Source: HRBIN12 sp035762085
GTDB taxonomy: Bacteria; Actinomycetota; UBA4738; HRBIN12
DNA: 64,000 bases
Reading direction: 5' to 3'
Assembly: GCA_035762085.1 (NCBI GenBank)
Contig: DASTPT010000033.1
Location: 3,833 to 67,832 of the forward strand
Every line of letters begins with the position of its first letter. The first letter of the stretch is position 1. Below, in pieces: positions 52,990-62,400 of this stretch. A program made the translations under genes and the position numbers. The notes below the pieces were generated by a model. The model was given only the letters and a program-made list of their open reading frames with translations. It had not been told where the DNA came from and did no database searches.

Positions 52990-53475
52990 ATGACGATCGT
53001 GAGCGAGACGCCGTTGCCGGGCGTCGGCGTCCGGTTCGAGTTCCAGACGTCGTCCGGGCGCCGGGTGGCGGTGATCCACCACCGGTCCGGACGCAAGGAA
53101 CTGACCGTGGACGACGTCCGCGACCCGGACGCGTCCCGCGAGCTCCTCAGCCTGGACGAGCAGGACAGCCGCACGCTCTCCGAGCTACTCGGCGGGTCGC
53201 AGATCGCGCGCGAGCTCGACCAGCTGCAGCAGCGGATCTCGGGGCTCGGGATCGACTGGCTCCCGGTCCTGGAGGGATCGCCGTTCACCGGCGGGACGAT
53301 CGGCGACACGCAGGCGAGGACCCGCACGGGCGTCTCGATCGTCGCGGTGCTCCGCGGCGACGAGGCCGTGCCGGCGCCGGGACCCGACCAGGTCCTCCAC
53401 GCGGACGACACGCTGGTCGTCGTCGGCACCCCACGAGGGATCGAGGAGCTGGCCGTTCTGCTCCGCACCGGGTAG
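52990..53475 (+). CDS. khtT: potassium/proton antiporter regulatory subunit KhtT-like
   Basis: Cytoplasmic gating subunit of 160 residues. It has an N-terminal domain (about 1-75) as in KhtT and a C-terminal RCK-C/TrkA-C domain (about 80-160) with GVSIVAVLRGDEAVPAPGP and DTLVVVGTP. In KhtTU systems this subunit binds cyclic-di-AMP or senses pH; that is family knowledge. The antiporter gene starts four bases after it, completing the pair. Confidence 0.88.
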   Translation: MTIVSETPLPGVGVRFEFQTSSGRRVAVIHHRSGRKELTVDDVRDPDASRELLSLDEQDSRTLSELLGGSQIARELDQLQQRISGLGIDWLPVLEGSPFTGGTIGDTQARTRTGVSIVAVLRGDEAVPAPGPDQVLHADDTLVVVGTPRGIEELAVLLRTG

Positions 53476-53479
53476 CGCG

Positions 53480-54634
53480 GTGCACGGGCCGCTGTTCCTC
53501 CTCGAGCTGGGAGGCGTCGTCCTGCTCCTGGCGGTGCTCTCGCGCATCGCGGGCAGGTTCGGGTTCTCGCCGATCCCGCTCTACCTGGTCGCCGGTCTGG
53601 CGTTCGGCGAGGGTGGCGTCATCCCGCTGGTCACCGCCGAGGAGTTCGTCGAGGCGGGGGCGACGATCGGGCTCGTGCTGTTGCTGTTCTCGCTGGGGCT
53701 CGAGTACTCGGCGCAGGACCTGATGCGCAGCCTGCGGGAGGGGGCGGGCGTCGGCGGAGCCGACATCGTCCTCAACGCGGTCCCGGGGTTCCTGGCCGGC
53801 CTCCTGCTCGGGTGGGGCCTGCTCGCGGCGACCGTGCTCGCGGGCGTGACCTACATCTCGTCATCGGGCGTCGTCGCCAGGCTCCTCGACGACCTTGGGT
53901 GGATGGGGAACCGCGAGACCTCGACGGTGCTCGGCGTCCTGGTCTTCGAGGATCTCGCGATGGCGATGTTCCTGCCGATCGTGAGCATCCTGCTCACGGG
54001 GGGTCAGGCCTCCGAGATCGCCCTGGAGGCGGCCCTCGCCGGGGTGCTCGTCGCGGGGATCCTCGTGCTGGCGTCGCGGTACGGCGACGTGCTCAGCCGC
54101 GCGATCGCGGCGCGCTCGGACGAGGCCTTCCTCCTGGCCGTGCTCGGGATCCTGCTGGTCGTCGCCGGCTCGGCCGAGGCCGTGAACGTCTCGGCCGCCG
54201 TCGGCGCGTTCCTGACGGGCATCGTGGTCTCGGGGTCGGCGGCCTCACGCGCCCGGAACCTGATCCGCCCGCTCCGAGACGTCTTCGCCGGCGCGTTCTT
54301 CCTGTTCTTCGGGTTCCAGGTAGACCCGGCGTCGATCCCCTCGGTCGCGATCCCGGCGGTGCTCCTCGCCGCCGTCGGGGCGGCGACGAAGCTCGCGACC
54401 GGGTGGTGGGGCGCGCGCCGGGCGGGGGTCGGCGAGCGGGGACGTCGACGCGCCGGGTGGGTGCTCGTGGCTCGAGGCGAGTTCTCGATCGTGATCGCCG
54501 GCCTGGCGGTCGCGGCCGGGCTGGAGCCGAAGCTCGGTCCGCTCGCCGCGACGTACGTCCTCCTCCTGGCGGTCGTCGGCCCGCTCGCCACGCACCTGCT
54601 GCACCGCGCCGCGAGCGGCGCGACGCGCGGCTAA
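53480..54634 (+). CDS. khtU: CPA2-family cation/proton antiporter KhtU-like
   Basis: Integral membrane K+(Na+)/H+ antiporter of 384 residues with about 12 helices. It shows the family pattern: a GLAFGEGGV loop, SSSGVVARLLDDLGW, the acidic ion-binding stretch VFEDLAMAMFLP, and a C-terminal ARGEFSIVIAGLA. It lacks the RCK domain fused in KefC-type members, which is supplied by khtT upstream. The GTG start is four bases past the khtT stop. Its stop overlaps that of a potassium channel gene by four bases. Confidence 0.9.
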   Translation: MHGPLFLLELGGVVLLLAVLSRIAGRFGFSPIPLYLVAGLAFGEGGVIPLVTAEEFVEAGATIGLVLLLFSLGLEYSAQDLMRSLREGAGVGGADIVLNAVPGFLAGLLLGWGLLAATVLAGVTYISSSGVVARLLDDLGWMGNRETSTVLGVLVFEDLAMAMFLPIVSILLTGGQASEIALEAALAGVLVAGILVLASRYGDVLSRAIAARSDEAFLLAVLGILLVVAGSAEAVNVSAAVGAFLTGIVVSGSAASRARNLIRPLRDVFAGAFFLFFGFQVDPASIPSVAIPAVLLAAVGAATKLATGWWGARRAGVGERGRRRAGWVLVARGEFSIVIAGLAVAAGLEPKLGPLAATYVLLLAVVGPLATHLLHRAASGATRG

Positions 54635-55617
54635 GAGTCCCGCCGGACCGCCGGGAGGTCCTCCTCGCCGATCATGAGCACGAGGTCGCCCTGTTGCAGG
54701 ACGTGGTCCTGCGGCGGGTTGGCGGTGATCTGGCCGCCCGGGTGGCGGATCGCCAGGACGGGCGTCGAGCCGATCGCCTCGGCGATCGACCGTCCGGCCG
54801 TCTGGGAGCCGGCCTCGATCCGCAGCTCCTCCAGACGTAGCGAGGTCGCGCCGCCGGACTCGACCTCGACGACGTCGGCGGCGCGGGGGTGGAGCGCGAC
54901 GAGCGCCATGTGCCGGCCGCTGCTCACGAAGGGCGACACGACGCGGTCCGCCCCGGCCTTCAGCAGCCGGGCGTCCGAGCCGCGCTCCGAGGCCCTCGCG
55001 ACGATGAACAGGTCCGGGTTCAGCGAGCGCGCCATGAGCGTGATGTAGACGTTCGTCGCGTCCGAGTCGACGGCGCACACCAGTCCGCGCGCCCGTCGGA
55101 CCCCCGCGCGGAGCAGCACCTCCTCCTCGGAGGGGTCCTCGATCAGGTACGGCACCGCGTCCTGGTCCATCCGCTCCTGCAGGTCCTCCTTCGGGTCGAT
55201 CACGACGAAGGAGACGCCCTCGGCCTCGAACTCCCGGGCGATCGCCCGGCCGACCCGCCCGTACGCGCAGATCAGGTAGTGGTCCGACAGGCCGTCGATC
55301 CGCCGCTGCATCCGTCTCCTCCTCGCTCGCTCGCCCCACTGCCCCTCGATGACCCACTGCGCCGCGAGCGCGATCGTGATCAGCACGAGCGCGACCCCGA
55401 TCGCGATCACCGAGAGCGTGAACACCCGACCCGCGTCGTCGAGCGGCCGGACCTCGCGGAAGCCGACCGTGGTGAAGGTGGTGACCGTCATGTAGAGCGC
55501 GTCGAGGAACGGCCATCCCTGTAGGAGCATGTAGCCGCTCACCCCGTACGCGAGCGCGACCACGAGCGCCAGCATCGCCCAGCGGATCCGCCGGAACCCC
55601 TCGCTCGAGGTCGCCAC
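54631..55617 (-). CDS. two-helix potassium channel with RCK domains
   Basis: 328-residue ion channel. Two helices flank a pore with the filter sequence TTVGFREV (residues 49-56), where most K channels have TVGYG. An RCK-N Rossmann domain (YLICAYGRVGRAIAREF) and an RCK-C domain (about 240-325, DLVLMIGEEDL) follow, which gate by binding nucleotide or ions. The GTG at 55617 lies seven bases after a TATGCT box and is preferred; the ATG at 55629 is an alternative. It converges on khtTU, forming a potassium-handling locus. Confidence 0.87.
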   Translation of the reverse strand: MATSSEGFRRIRWAMLALVVALAYGVSGYMLLQGWPFLDALYMTVTTFTTVGFREVRPLDDAGRVFTLSVIAIGVALVLITIALAAQWVIEGQWGERARRRRMQRRIDGLSDHYLICAYGRVGRAIAREFEAEGVSFVVIDPKEDLQERMDQDAVPYLIEDPSEEEVLLRAGVRRARGLVCAVDSDATNVYITLMARSLNPDLFIVARASERGSDARLLKAGADRVVSPFVSSGRHMALVALHPRAADVVEVESGGATSLRLEELRIEAGSQTAGRSIAEAIGSTPVLAIRHPGGQITANPPQDHVLQQGDLVLMIGEEDLPAVRRDS

Positions 55618-55624
55618 GTTCGCG

Positions 55625-55630
55625 AGCATA
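55625..55630 (-). promoter_or_regulatory. -10 box of leaderless channel promoter
   Basis: TATGCT on the minus strand, seven bases before the GTG at 55617. It overlaps an in-frame ATG (55629), which would therefore not be transcribed from this promoter. Confidence 0.45.
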
Positions 55631-55669
55631 CCGGCGCGCCACGGCGGGACGATCGAGCCCGGACCGTGC

Positions 55670-55675
55670 GAGGAT
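55670..55675 (+). promoter_or_regulatory. -10 box of leaderless thiolase-cluster promoter
   Basis: GAGGAT, six bases before the GTG of the first thiolase-like gene. It keeps only the A and final T of the consensus, so support is moderate. Confidence 0.4.
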
Positions 55676-55681
55676 CGACCC

Positions 55682-56854
55682 GTGGAGCCGAGGGTCGCCG
55701 TCGTCGGCATCGGGCACGCCGGGTTCGCCGCGATCGCCGCCGGCGTCTCGTACAAGGAGCTGATGTTCGAGGCCGCGCAGCGCGCCGCGTTCGACGCCGG
55801 CATCGACCCGCGCTCCGAGGTCGACTCGTTCGTCTGCTGCTCCGAGGACTTCCTCGAGGGGACCAGCATCTTCGACGAGTACGTGCCCGATCAGCTCGGC
55901 GCCGCGCAGCGGCCGGTGCACACGGTCGCGGGGGACGGGCTGCTCGGCGTGGCGACCGGGATCATGCTGATCCGCTCGGGCATCGCCCAGGTCGTGGCCG
56001 TCGAAGCGCACAGCAAGGCCTCGGACATCGTGACGCTCGGCCAGATCGAGGCGTTCGCGCTCGACCCGGTGTGGAACCGGCCGCTCGGCCTGTCGACGGC
56101 GGCGGTGGCCGGGCTCGACATGAACGCGTTCCTCGAGCGCACCCGGCTCACCGAGGAGCACTGCGCGATGGTCGTGGCGAAGAACCGGCGGAACGCGCTC
56201 GACAACCCGCGCGCCGCGTACCCGGCCGACCTGGACCTGGGGCAGGTGGAGGGCTCGGCTCCGGTCTCGTGGCCGCTCCGCGAGCTCGAGGTCGCCGCCC
56301 CGGCGGACGGGTGCGTCGTCGCGATCCTCGCGGCCGAGGACCGGGCCCGCGACCTCACCGAGGGCCCCGCGTGGGTCCTGGGCGCGGGATGGTCCTCCGG
56401 CGCGGCCTCGCTCGAGAGCCGGGCCTGGGGGGAGGCCGACGGCGTCGCGCTGGCCGCGCAGATGGCCTTCCGGCAGGTCGGCATCCGGGACCCCGCCGAG
56501 GAGATCGACCTCGCCGAGGTCGACGACACGTACGCGTACCGCGAGCTCCAGCACCTGGAGGCGCTCGGCCTGGCCACGGCGGATGAGCTCGCCGAGCTGC
56601 TCGAGGAGGGCGAGCTCGAGGCCGACGGCGCCCTGCCCGTGAACGTCTCGGGCGGCGCACTCGGCTCGGGCGACCTGTTCGAGGCGAACGGGCTCGCCCG
56701 TCTGCAGGAGTGCGTCGAGCAGCTCCGTGGCGAGGCCGGCGAGCGACAGGTGGACGAGGTCTACACGGCGGTCGCGCAGTCCTGGCTGGGGGTGCCCTCG
56801 ACGACGGGGGCGGTGGTCGTGCTCGCCAACGACGAGGGTGCGGGCGGCGGATGA
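55682..56854 (+). CDS. thiolase-fold protein lacking the catalytic cysteine
   Basis: 390-residue thiolase-superfamily protein. The nucleophile region reads HTVAGDGLLGVATG (about 80-93) with no cysteine, and the C-terminal GHP histidine motif is replaced by ALGSGDLFEANG. A YRELQHLE segment is shared with the paralogue at 57204. The sequence therefore resembles lipid-transfer/Ltp2-type proteins, some of which are retro-aldolases acting with a DUF35 partner. It begins a four-gene overlapping cluster with a VOC protein, a thiolase-DUF35 fusion and a DUF35 protein. Confidence 0.85.
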   Translation: MEPRVAVVGIGHAGFAAIAAGVSYKELMFEAAQRAAFDAGIDPRSEVDSFVCCSEDFLEGTSIFDEYVPDQLGAAQRPVHTVAGDGLLGVATGIMLIRSGIAQVVAVEAHSKASDIVTLGQIEAFALDPVWNRPLGLSTAAVAGLDMNAFLERTRLTEEHCAMVVAKNRRNALDNPRAAYPADLDLGQVEGSAPVSWPLRELEVAAPADGCVVAILAAEDRARDLTEGPAWVLGAGWSSGAASLESRAWGEADGVALAAQMAFRQVGIRDPAEEIDLAEVDDTYAYRELQHLEALGLATADELAELLEEGELEADGALPVNVSGGALGSGDLFEANGLARLQECVEQLRGEAGERQVDEVYTAVAQSWLGVPSTTGAVVVLANDEGAGGG

Positions 56855-57207
56855 TCGGCCGCGTCGAGCACGTGTGGTTCTGGGTCGCCGACCTCGACCG
56901 AGCGATCGCGTTCTACGCCGAGGTGCTCGGCCTCCCGCTCGTCCGGCGCGAGGGGAACGAGTGGGCGGAGCTGGACGCCGGGCCGATCCGATTGGCCCTG
57001 CACGCGGGCGCCGGGGACGGCCGCGAACCGGGCGGCACGGTCGTGTTCGAGGTGGGGGACCTCGACGCGACGAGGCTCGCGATGCAGACGCGCGGCGCGT
57101 CGTTCGGGGACGAGGGCGAGGTCGAGGGGATGGCCCGGTTCGCCTCGTTCACGGACCCCGACGGGAACCGGATGCAGCTGATCGAGCACGTCGGGGACCG
57201 TCGATGA
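56851..57207 (+). CDS. VOC-superfamily (glyoxalase/dioxygenase-fold) protein
   Basis: 118-residue metal-binding fold protein with His7 (VEHVWFWV) and Glu112 (MQLIEHV) as candidate ligands, plus DLDRAIAFYAEVLGL and FTDPDGNRMQL typical of glyoxalase-like members. It is short for methylmalonyl-CoA epimerase, though a role in CoA-ester chemistry is possible given overlap with thiolase-like genes on both sides (ATGA at each junction). Specific activity unknown. Confidence 0.8.
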   Translation: MIGRVEHVWFWVADLDRAIAFYAEVLGLPLVRREGNEWAELDAGPIRLALHAGAGDGREPGGTVVFEVGDLDATRLAMQTRGASFGDEGEVEGMARFASFTDPDGNRMQLIEHVGDRR

Positions 57208-58901
57208 GGCGCCGGGCCGCCGTCGTCGGCGCGGGCATGACGCGGTTCGTGCGCCGCGCGCAGGAGACCGGCAAGGAGCTCGCGTGGGAGGCGGCGCGCG
57301 CGGCGCTCGGCTCGTGCGACCTCACGCTCGAGGACGTCGACGCCGTGTGCCTGACGAGCGCGCCCGACGCGTTCGACGGTGTGCACAAGAAGGGGGAGTA
57401 CCTGTCCGAGGGCGCGGGCGCATGGGGCAAGCCGTGCATCCGCACCTACGTCGGCGGCGGCAGCGGGGTGTTCGCGGGGATCCAGGCCTGGTACACGGTC
57501 GCGAGCGGGATGGCCGACGTCGCGCTCGTCGTGGCCGAGGAGAAGATGTCCTCGACCCAGCCGCACCCGCAGGGCGCGTTCCTCACGATCTTCGACAACG
57601 TCCTCGAGCGGCCCCTCGGCCCGAACCTGCTGTGGATCTTCGCGCTCGAGATGAACCGCTACATGAGCGTCCACGGCCTCGACAAGCGGGACATCGCCGC
57701 GGTGGCGGTGAAGAACAAGCGGAACGCCGTGGGGCATCCCTCGGCGCTCCTCGGGCAGGCCGAGATCACCGTCGAGGACGTGCTCGCCTCGGAGACGCTC
57801 GCGTGGCCGGTGCAGCGCCTGGACGTGTCCCCGATCAGCGACGGCGCGGCGGCGCTCGTCGTCGCGGCCGAGGGCGTCGCCGAGCGCATCACCGACCGCC
57901 CCGTCTGGATCGAGGGCGTCGGCTGGAACCTGGACACCGCGTACTGGACGAACCGCGACCTGGTCTTCCCCGAGTACGTGGCGAACGCGGCGCGGATGGC
58001 CTACCGGATGGCCGGCGTCACCGAGCCGCGGAAGCAGATCCACGTCGCCGAGCCGTACGACCCGTTCGACTACAAGGAGCTCCACCACCTGGAGGGGCTC
58101 CTGCTCTTCGACCGCGGCGCGGCCCCCGAGGCGGCCCGAGACGGCGTCCTCGACCGCGACGGCGACCTGCCGAGCTGCCCGAGCGGCGGTCTGCTCGGCG
58201 TGGGCAACCCGATCGCCGCGGCCGGGCTGATGAAGCTCGCGGAGCTCTTCTGGCAGCTCCGGGGCGAGGCGGGGGACCGACAGGTCCCTGGGACGCCGGA
58301 ACGGGGCGTCGCGCAGGCGTGGGGCGACCTGATGCAGGTGGGGACCGTGGTCGTCATGGGGGTGGACGAGCACCGCGGGGCGAGCGACGGCGCGGGGCCG
58401 ACCCCGCCCGCCGAGCCGGCGGGCCGCGGCCTGTCCGAGACCGAGTTCCGCTCGGCCGTCGGGGCCGTCGAGCACGCCGTCGACGCGCGGTACGAGTGGG
58501 ATACGGGCGTGGCGGTCGGTCGCTTCCTCGAGGGCCTGCGCGAGGGGCGGATCCTGGGGCGCTCGTGCTCCGTGTGCGAGCGCGTGCTCGTGCCGCCGCG
58601 GATGTTCTGCGAGCGGTGCTTCCGTCCGACCGACGCGTGGGTGGAGGTCGAGACCACCGGGACGGTGCAGACGTACTCGATCTGTCACGTCGCGTGGGAC
58701 ATGCGGGCGCTCGACGAGCCCGAGCTGCCCGCGGTGGTCTCGATCGACGGGTCCGACGGCGGGTTCCTCCACGTGCTCGGCGACGTCGACCCCGCCGACG
58801 TCGCCGTGGGGATGCCCGTCGAGGCGGTCTGGAAGCACGTCGGCGAGCGCGAGGGCTCGATCCTGGACATCGCCTACTTCCGGCCGAGGAGGGACGCCTG
58901 A
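57204..58901 (+). CDS. thiolase-fold protein fused to a DUF35 zinc-ribbon/OB domain
   Basis: 565 residues. The thiolase-like part (1 to about 390) lacks the nucleophile (VGGGSGVFAG, about 83-92) and the C-terminal GHP motif (LLGVGNPIAAAG). The C-terminal part (about 435-565) is a DUF35 domain with a rubredoxin-like zinc site, Cys455, Cys458, Cys469 and Cys472, followed by an OB fold ending SILDIAYFRP. Fusion of the two is unusual, since they are normally separate subunits. Upstream and downstream neighbours overlap by a few bases. A retro-aldolase or acyl-transfer scaffold is suggested, not shown. Confidence 0.87.
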   Translation: MRRRAAVVGAGMTRFVRRAQETGKELAWEAARAALGSCDLTLEDVDAVCLTSAPDAFDGVHKKGEYLSEGAGAWGKPCIRTYVGGGSGVFAGIQAWYTVASGMADVALVVAEEKMSSTQPHPQGAFLTIFDNVLERPLGPNLLWIFALEMNRYMSVHGLDKRDIAAVAVKNKRNAVGHPSALLGQAEITVEDVLASETLAWPVQRLDVSPISDGAAALVVAAEGVAERITDRPVWIEGVGWNLDTAYWTNRDLVFPEYVANAARMAYRMAGVTEPRKQIHVAEPYDPFDYKELHHLEGLLLFDRGAAPEAARDGVLDRDGDLPSCPSGGLLGVGNPIAAAGLMKLAELFWQLRGEAGDRQVPGTPERGVAQAWGDLMQVGTVVVMGVDEHRGASDGAGPTPPAEPAGRGLSETEFRSAVGAVEHAVDARYEWDTGVAVGRFLEGLREGRILGRSCSVCERVLVPPRMFCERCFRPTDAWVEVETTGTVQTYSICHVAWDMRALDEPELPAVVSIDGSDGGFLHVLGDVDPADVAVGMPVEAVWKHVGEREGSILDIAYFRPRRDA

Positions 58902-59380
58902 TGCTCGAGAAGGTCTCGCGGCCAGCGTCGGTGCGGCGGTGGCCCGGCGCGATCCCGGTCGGCCACCGCTACACGCCCGGCCGTGCCGGCGAGGTCTTCT
59001 TCACGGCGCTCCGCGACGGGGGCGTGCTGCTCGGTTCGCGGTGCTCGCGCTGCGATGTTGTGTACGCGCCGGTCCGAGCCTTCTGCGAGCGGTGCTTCTC
59101 GGAGCTGGCGCCGGACACGGAGGTCGGCCCGGGCGGCGAGCTGACGTCCTTCACGATCGCGTTCGTCGACGTGGACGGCCGCCCGCTCGACGTGCCCATC
59201 ACGTACGGGCTCGTCCGTCTGGACGGCGCCGACACGGTGCTCCTGCACGTCGTCCTCGACGTCGACGACGAGCCGCTCGAGATCGGCCAGCGCGTCGAGG
59301 CGGTCCTGCGACCCGAGGGCGACCGGACGGGCTCGATCCTCGACATCGAGGGCTTCCGGCCGGCGGGTCCCGGTTCCTGA
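58901..59380 (+). CDS. stand-alone DUF35 zinc-ribbon/OB-fold protein
   Basis: 159 residues: a helical N-terminus (EVFFTALRDGG), a zinc ribbon with Cys48, Cys51, Cys62 and Cys65, and an OB fold ending GSILDIEGFRP. It is homologous to the C-terminal domain of the preceding protein (both have FCERCF and GSILDI). It would be the partner of the cysteine-less thiolase encoded first in the cluster. The ATG overlaps the previous stop by one base. Confidence 0.88.
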   Translation: MLEKVSRPASVRRWPGAIPVGHRYTPGRAGEVFFTALRDGGVLLGSRCSRCDVVYAPVRAFCERCFSELAPDTEVGPGGELTSFTIAFVDVDGRPLDVPITYGLVRLDGADTVLLHVVLDVDDEPLEIGQRVEAVLRPEGDRTGSILDIEGFRPAGPGS

Positions 59381-59401
59381 GGTCGCCGACCGGGCCGCTC
59401 G

Positions 59402-59407
59402 TATGCT
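59402..59407 (+). promoter_or_regulatory. -10 box of leaderless cyclase promoter
   Basis: TATGCT, six bases before the GTG of the large cyclase-ATPase gene; no ribosome site is present. Confidence 0.6.
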
Positions 59408-59413
59408 GGCGCG

Positions 59414-62400
59414 GTGAGCCAGGCGGTGTGCGAGCGATGCGGCGCGCCACTGCCCGATGGCGCCCGGTTCTGCCCGTCCTGCGGGTTCCCCGTCGGCGCG
59501 CCGCCCCCCGAGGAGCGCAAGGTCGTCACGGTCATCTTCGTCGACCTCGTGGGCTCGACGAAGCTCTCCTCGCGGATCGATCCCGAGCGCTACCGCGAGG
59601 TCCTCGCCGCCTACTACCGCGTCGTGAGCGAGGAGCTCGAGTCGCTCCGTGGCCGCGCGGTGAACCTGGCCGGCGACGCCGTCGTCGGCGTCTTCGGCAT
59701 CCCGCAGGCGCACGACGACGACGCCCTGCGGGCCGTGCGCGCCGGGCTCGCGCTCGTCGACCGCATCGGGCGGGTGGGCGAGGCGCTCGCGCTGCCCTCG
59801 CCGCTCCGGGTCCGCGTCGGGATCAACACCGGCCCGGTCGCGATCGGCTCCGAGGCCTCGGAGCAGGGGCTGCTGTTCGGCGCGACCGTGAACCTCGCGG
59901 CGAGGATCCAGCAGGCGGCCCGCCCCGGCGGGGTGCTGGTCGCCGAGACGAGCTGGCTGCTGACCGTCGAGCACGTTGAGTACGGCGAGCCCCTGCGGAT
60001 CGAGGCCCGAGGGTTCGACGACGTCCCGACCGCGTGGCCGGCGCTGCGGCTGGCGCCACGGACCTCGCGACGAACGATCCCGCTCGTGGACCGCCGGCGC
60101 GAGCTCCGGCTGCTGACCGACACCTTCGAGGGCGTGCGCGAGACGGCCCGCGGGCACCTGGTCACGCTGCTCGGCGAGCCCGGGATCGGCAAGAGCCGGG
60201 TGGCGCAGGAGTTCCTCGACCGACTGCCGGAGCCGACGACCGTGCTCGTCGGTCGCGCGAGCCCGTTCGGCGAGGACGTCACGTTCGCGCCGCTCGCGCA
60301 GATGCTCCTCGGCGTGATCGGCGAGGAAGCGGGCGCCACCGACGGACGCCTCCGCCAGGCTCTGGAGCGACTCGTCGAGGGGTGCTGCCCGCCGGAGGAG
60401 TCGGACACCGTCGCGGCGCGGCTCGGGATCGCGCTCGGCCTCGGCTCGAGGAGCCGGGACGAGGGCCGGTACCGGGTGAGCGAGCTGCGCTCGGGCCTGC
60501 TGTCGCTCGTCGCCGGCCTGGCGCGGAGCGGGCCGGTCGTGCTGGTGTTCGAGGACGCCCACCTGGCCGAGCCGTCGCTCCTGGACCTGATCGAGTCCTT
60601 CGTGCGCGCGGCCAAGGGCGTGCCGGTCCTCGTGCTGTGCGTGGGGCGATACGAGCTCCTGGACGAGCGGCCCGAGTGGGGCGGCGGGCTCGGGGACTCG
60701 CTGACCCTGTACCTCGAGCCGCTCGCGCTCGACGACGCGACCGAGCTGGCGCTGGAGGCGGGCGAGGGCCTGGAGGCCGACGCCGCTCGGAGCGTGGCCG
60801 AGCACGCCGGCGGGAACCCGTTCTTCATCGTCGAGACGACCGGGATGCTGATGCACGAGGGCGTCCGGCCGCCGGCCGGCGCCGGGCCGACGCCGGCGCC
60901 GCTCCTGCCCCCCACCGTGCAGGCGGTCATCGCGGCGCGGATCGATCACCTGCCCTTCGCCGCCCGGGAGCTGGTGCGCAAGGCCTCGGTCTTCCCTCGC
61001 GCCACGTTCCACGTCTCGGAGCTGGCCCTGATCGCCGAGCCGGACGAGCGGGTGCTTGCGCTCCTCGAGGACGAGGAGCTGCTGGCCCGCGACGAGAAGC
61101 GAGAGGGCGTGTGGCGGTTCCGGCACGGGCTGGTGCGGGACGTCGCGTACGAGAGCCTGCCGAAGCGCGAGCGCCAGCGGCTGCACCTGCGGGTCGCGAC
61201 GAGCCTGTTCGAGGACGAACGGACGGCCGCGCGGTACCCCCGATCGATCGCGTTCCACCTGGAGCAGGCGGCGAGGGCGACGCTCGATCTCGATCCGCGT
61301 GACCGCACGCTGGCCGACCGGGCGGTCGAGGCGCTCGCGCACGCCGGGGACCTCGCCCTGTGGGCCTCGGAGGCGGGCCCCGCGGTCGACCTGTACGAGC
61401 GGGCGCTCGCGCTCTCGGGGGCGGAGCTGGACTGGGGGCTCTCGCAGGCGATCCTGCTCGCCAACCTCGGCGAGGCCCGATACTGGCTGGGCGAGTTCGA
61501 GGCCGCGGTCGCCCCGCTCTCGCGCGCGCTCGAGATCGGCGGGCTCGACGCGCGGGTCCGAGCGCACGCCGCACGGTTCCTCGGCGACATCGAGCTCTCG
61601 ATCAACGGGGACCGGGAGCGGGCGGGCGAGCTGTTCGACCAGGCGCTCGCGGCCGCCCGGGAGATCGGCGACCCCTGGACGCTGGCGCGCACGCTGCTCG
61701 TCGCGGGGTGGGCGCCGTACTGGCGGGGCGACATCCAGACCGCCCGGAGCATGTTCGAGGAGGCGCTGGACGTCACGCGTGCGAACCCCGAGGGCGATAC
61801 GTGGGCCGAGGCCCGTGCGTTCGCGATGCTCGCCGCGCTCGAGTCCGAGAACGGCGACGAGCAGGAGAGCCTGGCCCTGGCCGCCCAGGGCCTCGCGATC
61901 GCCGAGAGCGCGGGGGACCGCTTCTCGGTCGCGGTCGCGCACGAGAGCGTCGGCGGGGCGCTGCGACGGCTGCTCCGGCTCGACGAGGCCCGGCCCCACC
62001 TGGACGCGGCGGTCGAGGCCTTCCGCGAGTTGGGTGCGCGGTGGGAGCTCGCGAGCGCTCTTACCTCCCGCGGGATGGCCCATCGGTTCGCGGGGGACCC
62101 CCCGGCCGCGCTCGACGACCTGCGCGAGGCCTATCGCCTCTGCCGCGAGCTGAAGGAGCGCAGCATCGTCACGTGGACCGCCCGGGCGCTCGCACAGGCG
62201 CTGGTCGCGGCCGGCGACACCGCCGCCGCGCGCCAGGTGGTGGACGAGACCACGGCCGTCACCGCCGACGTCCCGGACGCCGTGGACCGGCTCCTCGACG
62301 CCGAGACCTCCATCCTGCTCGCCGAGGGCGAGGCGGACGCCGCCCTCGAGCGCGCCCTGGCGCTGCTCCACGAGGTCCGCGAGCGGAGCCACGACAAGGA

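Noticed and set aside
56851..57207. VOC protein as methylmalonyl-CoA epimerase
   Set aside because: At 118 residues it is shorter than usual epimerases and I could not see the full ligand set; kept as generic VOC.
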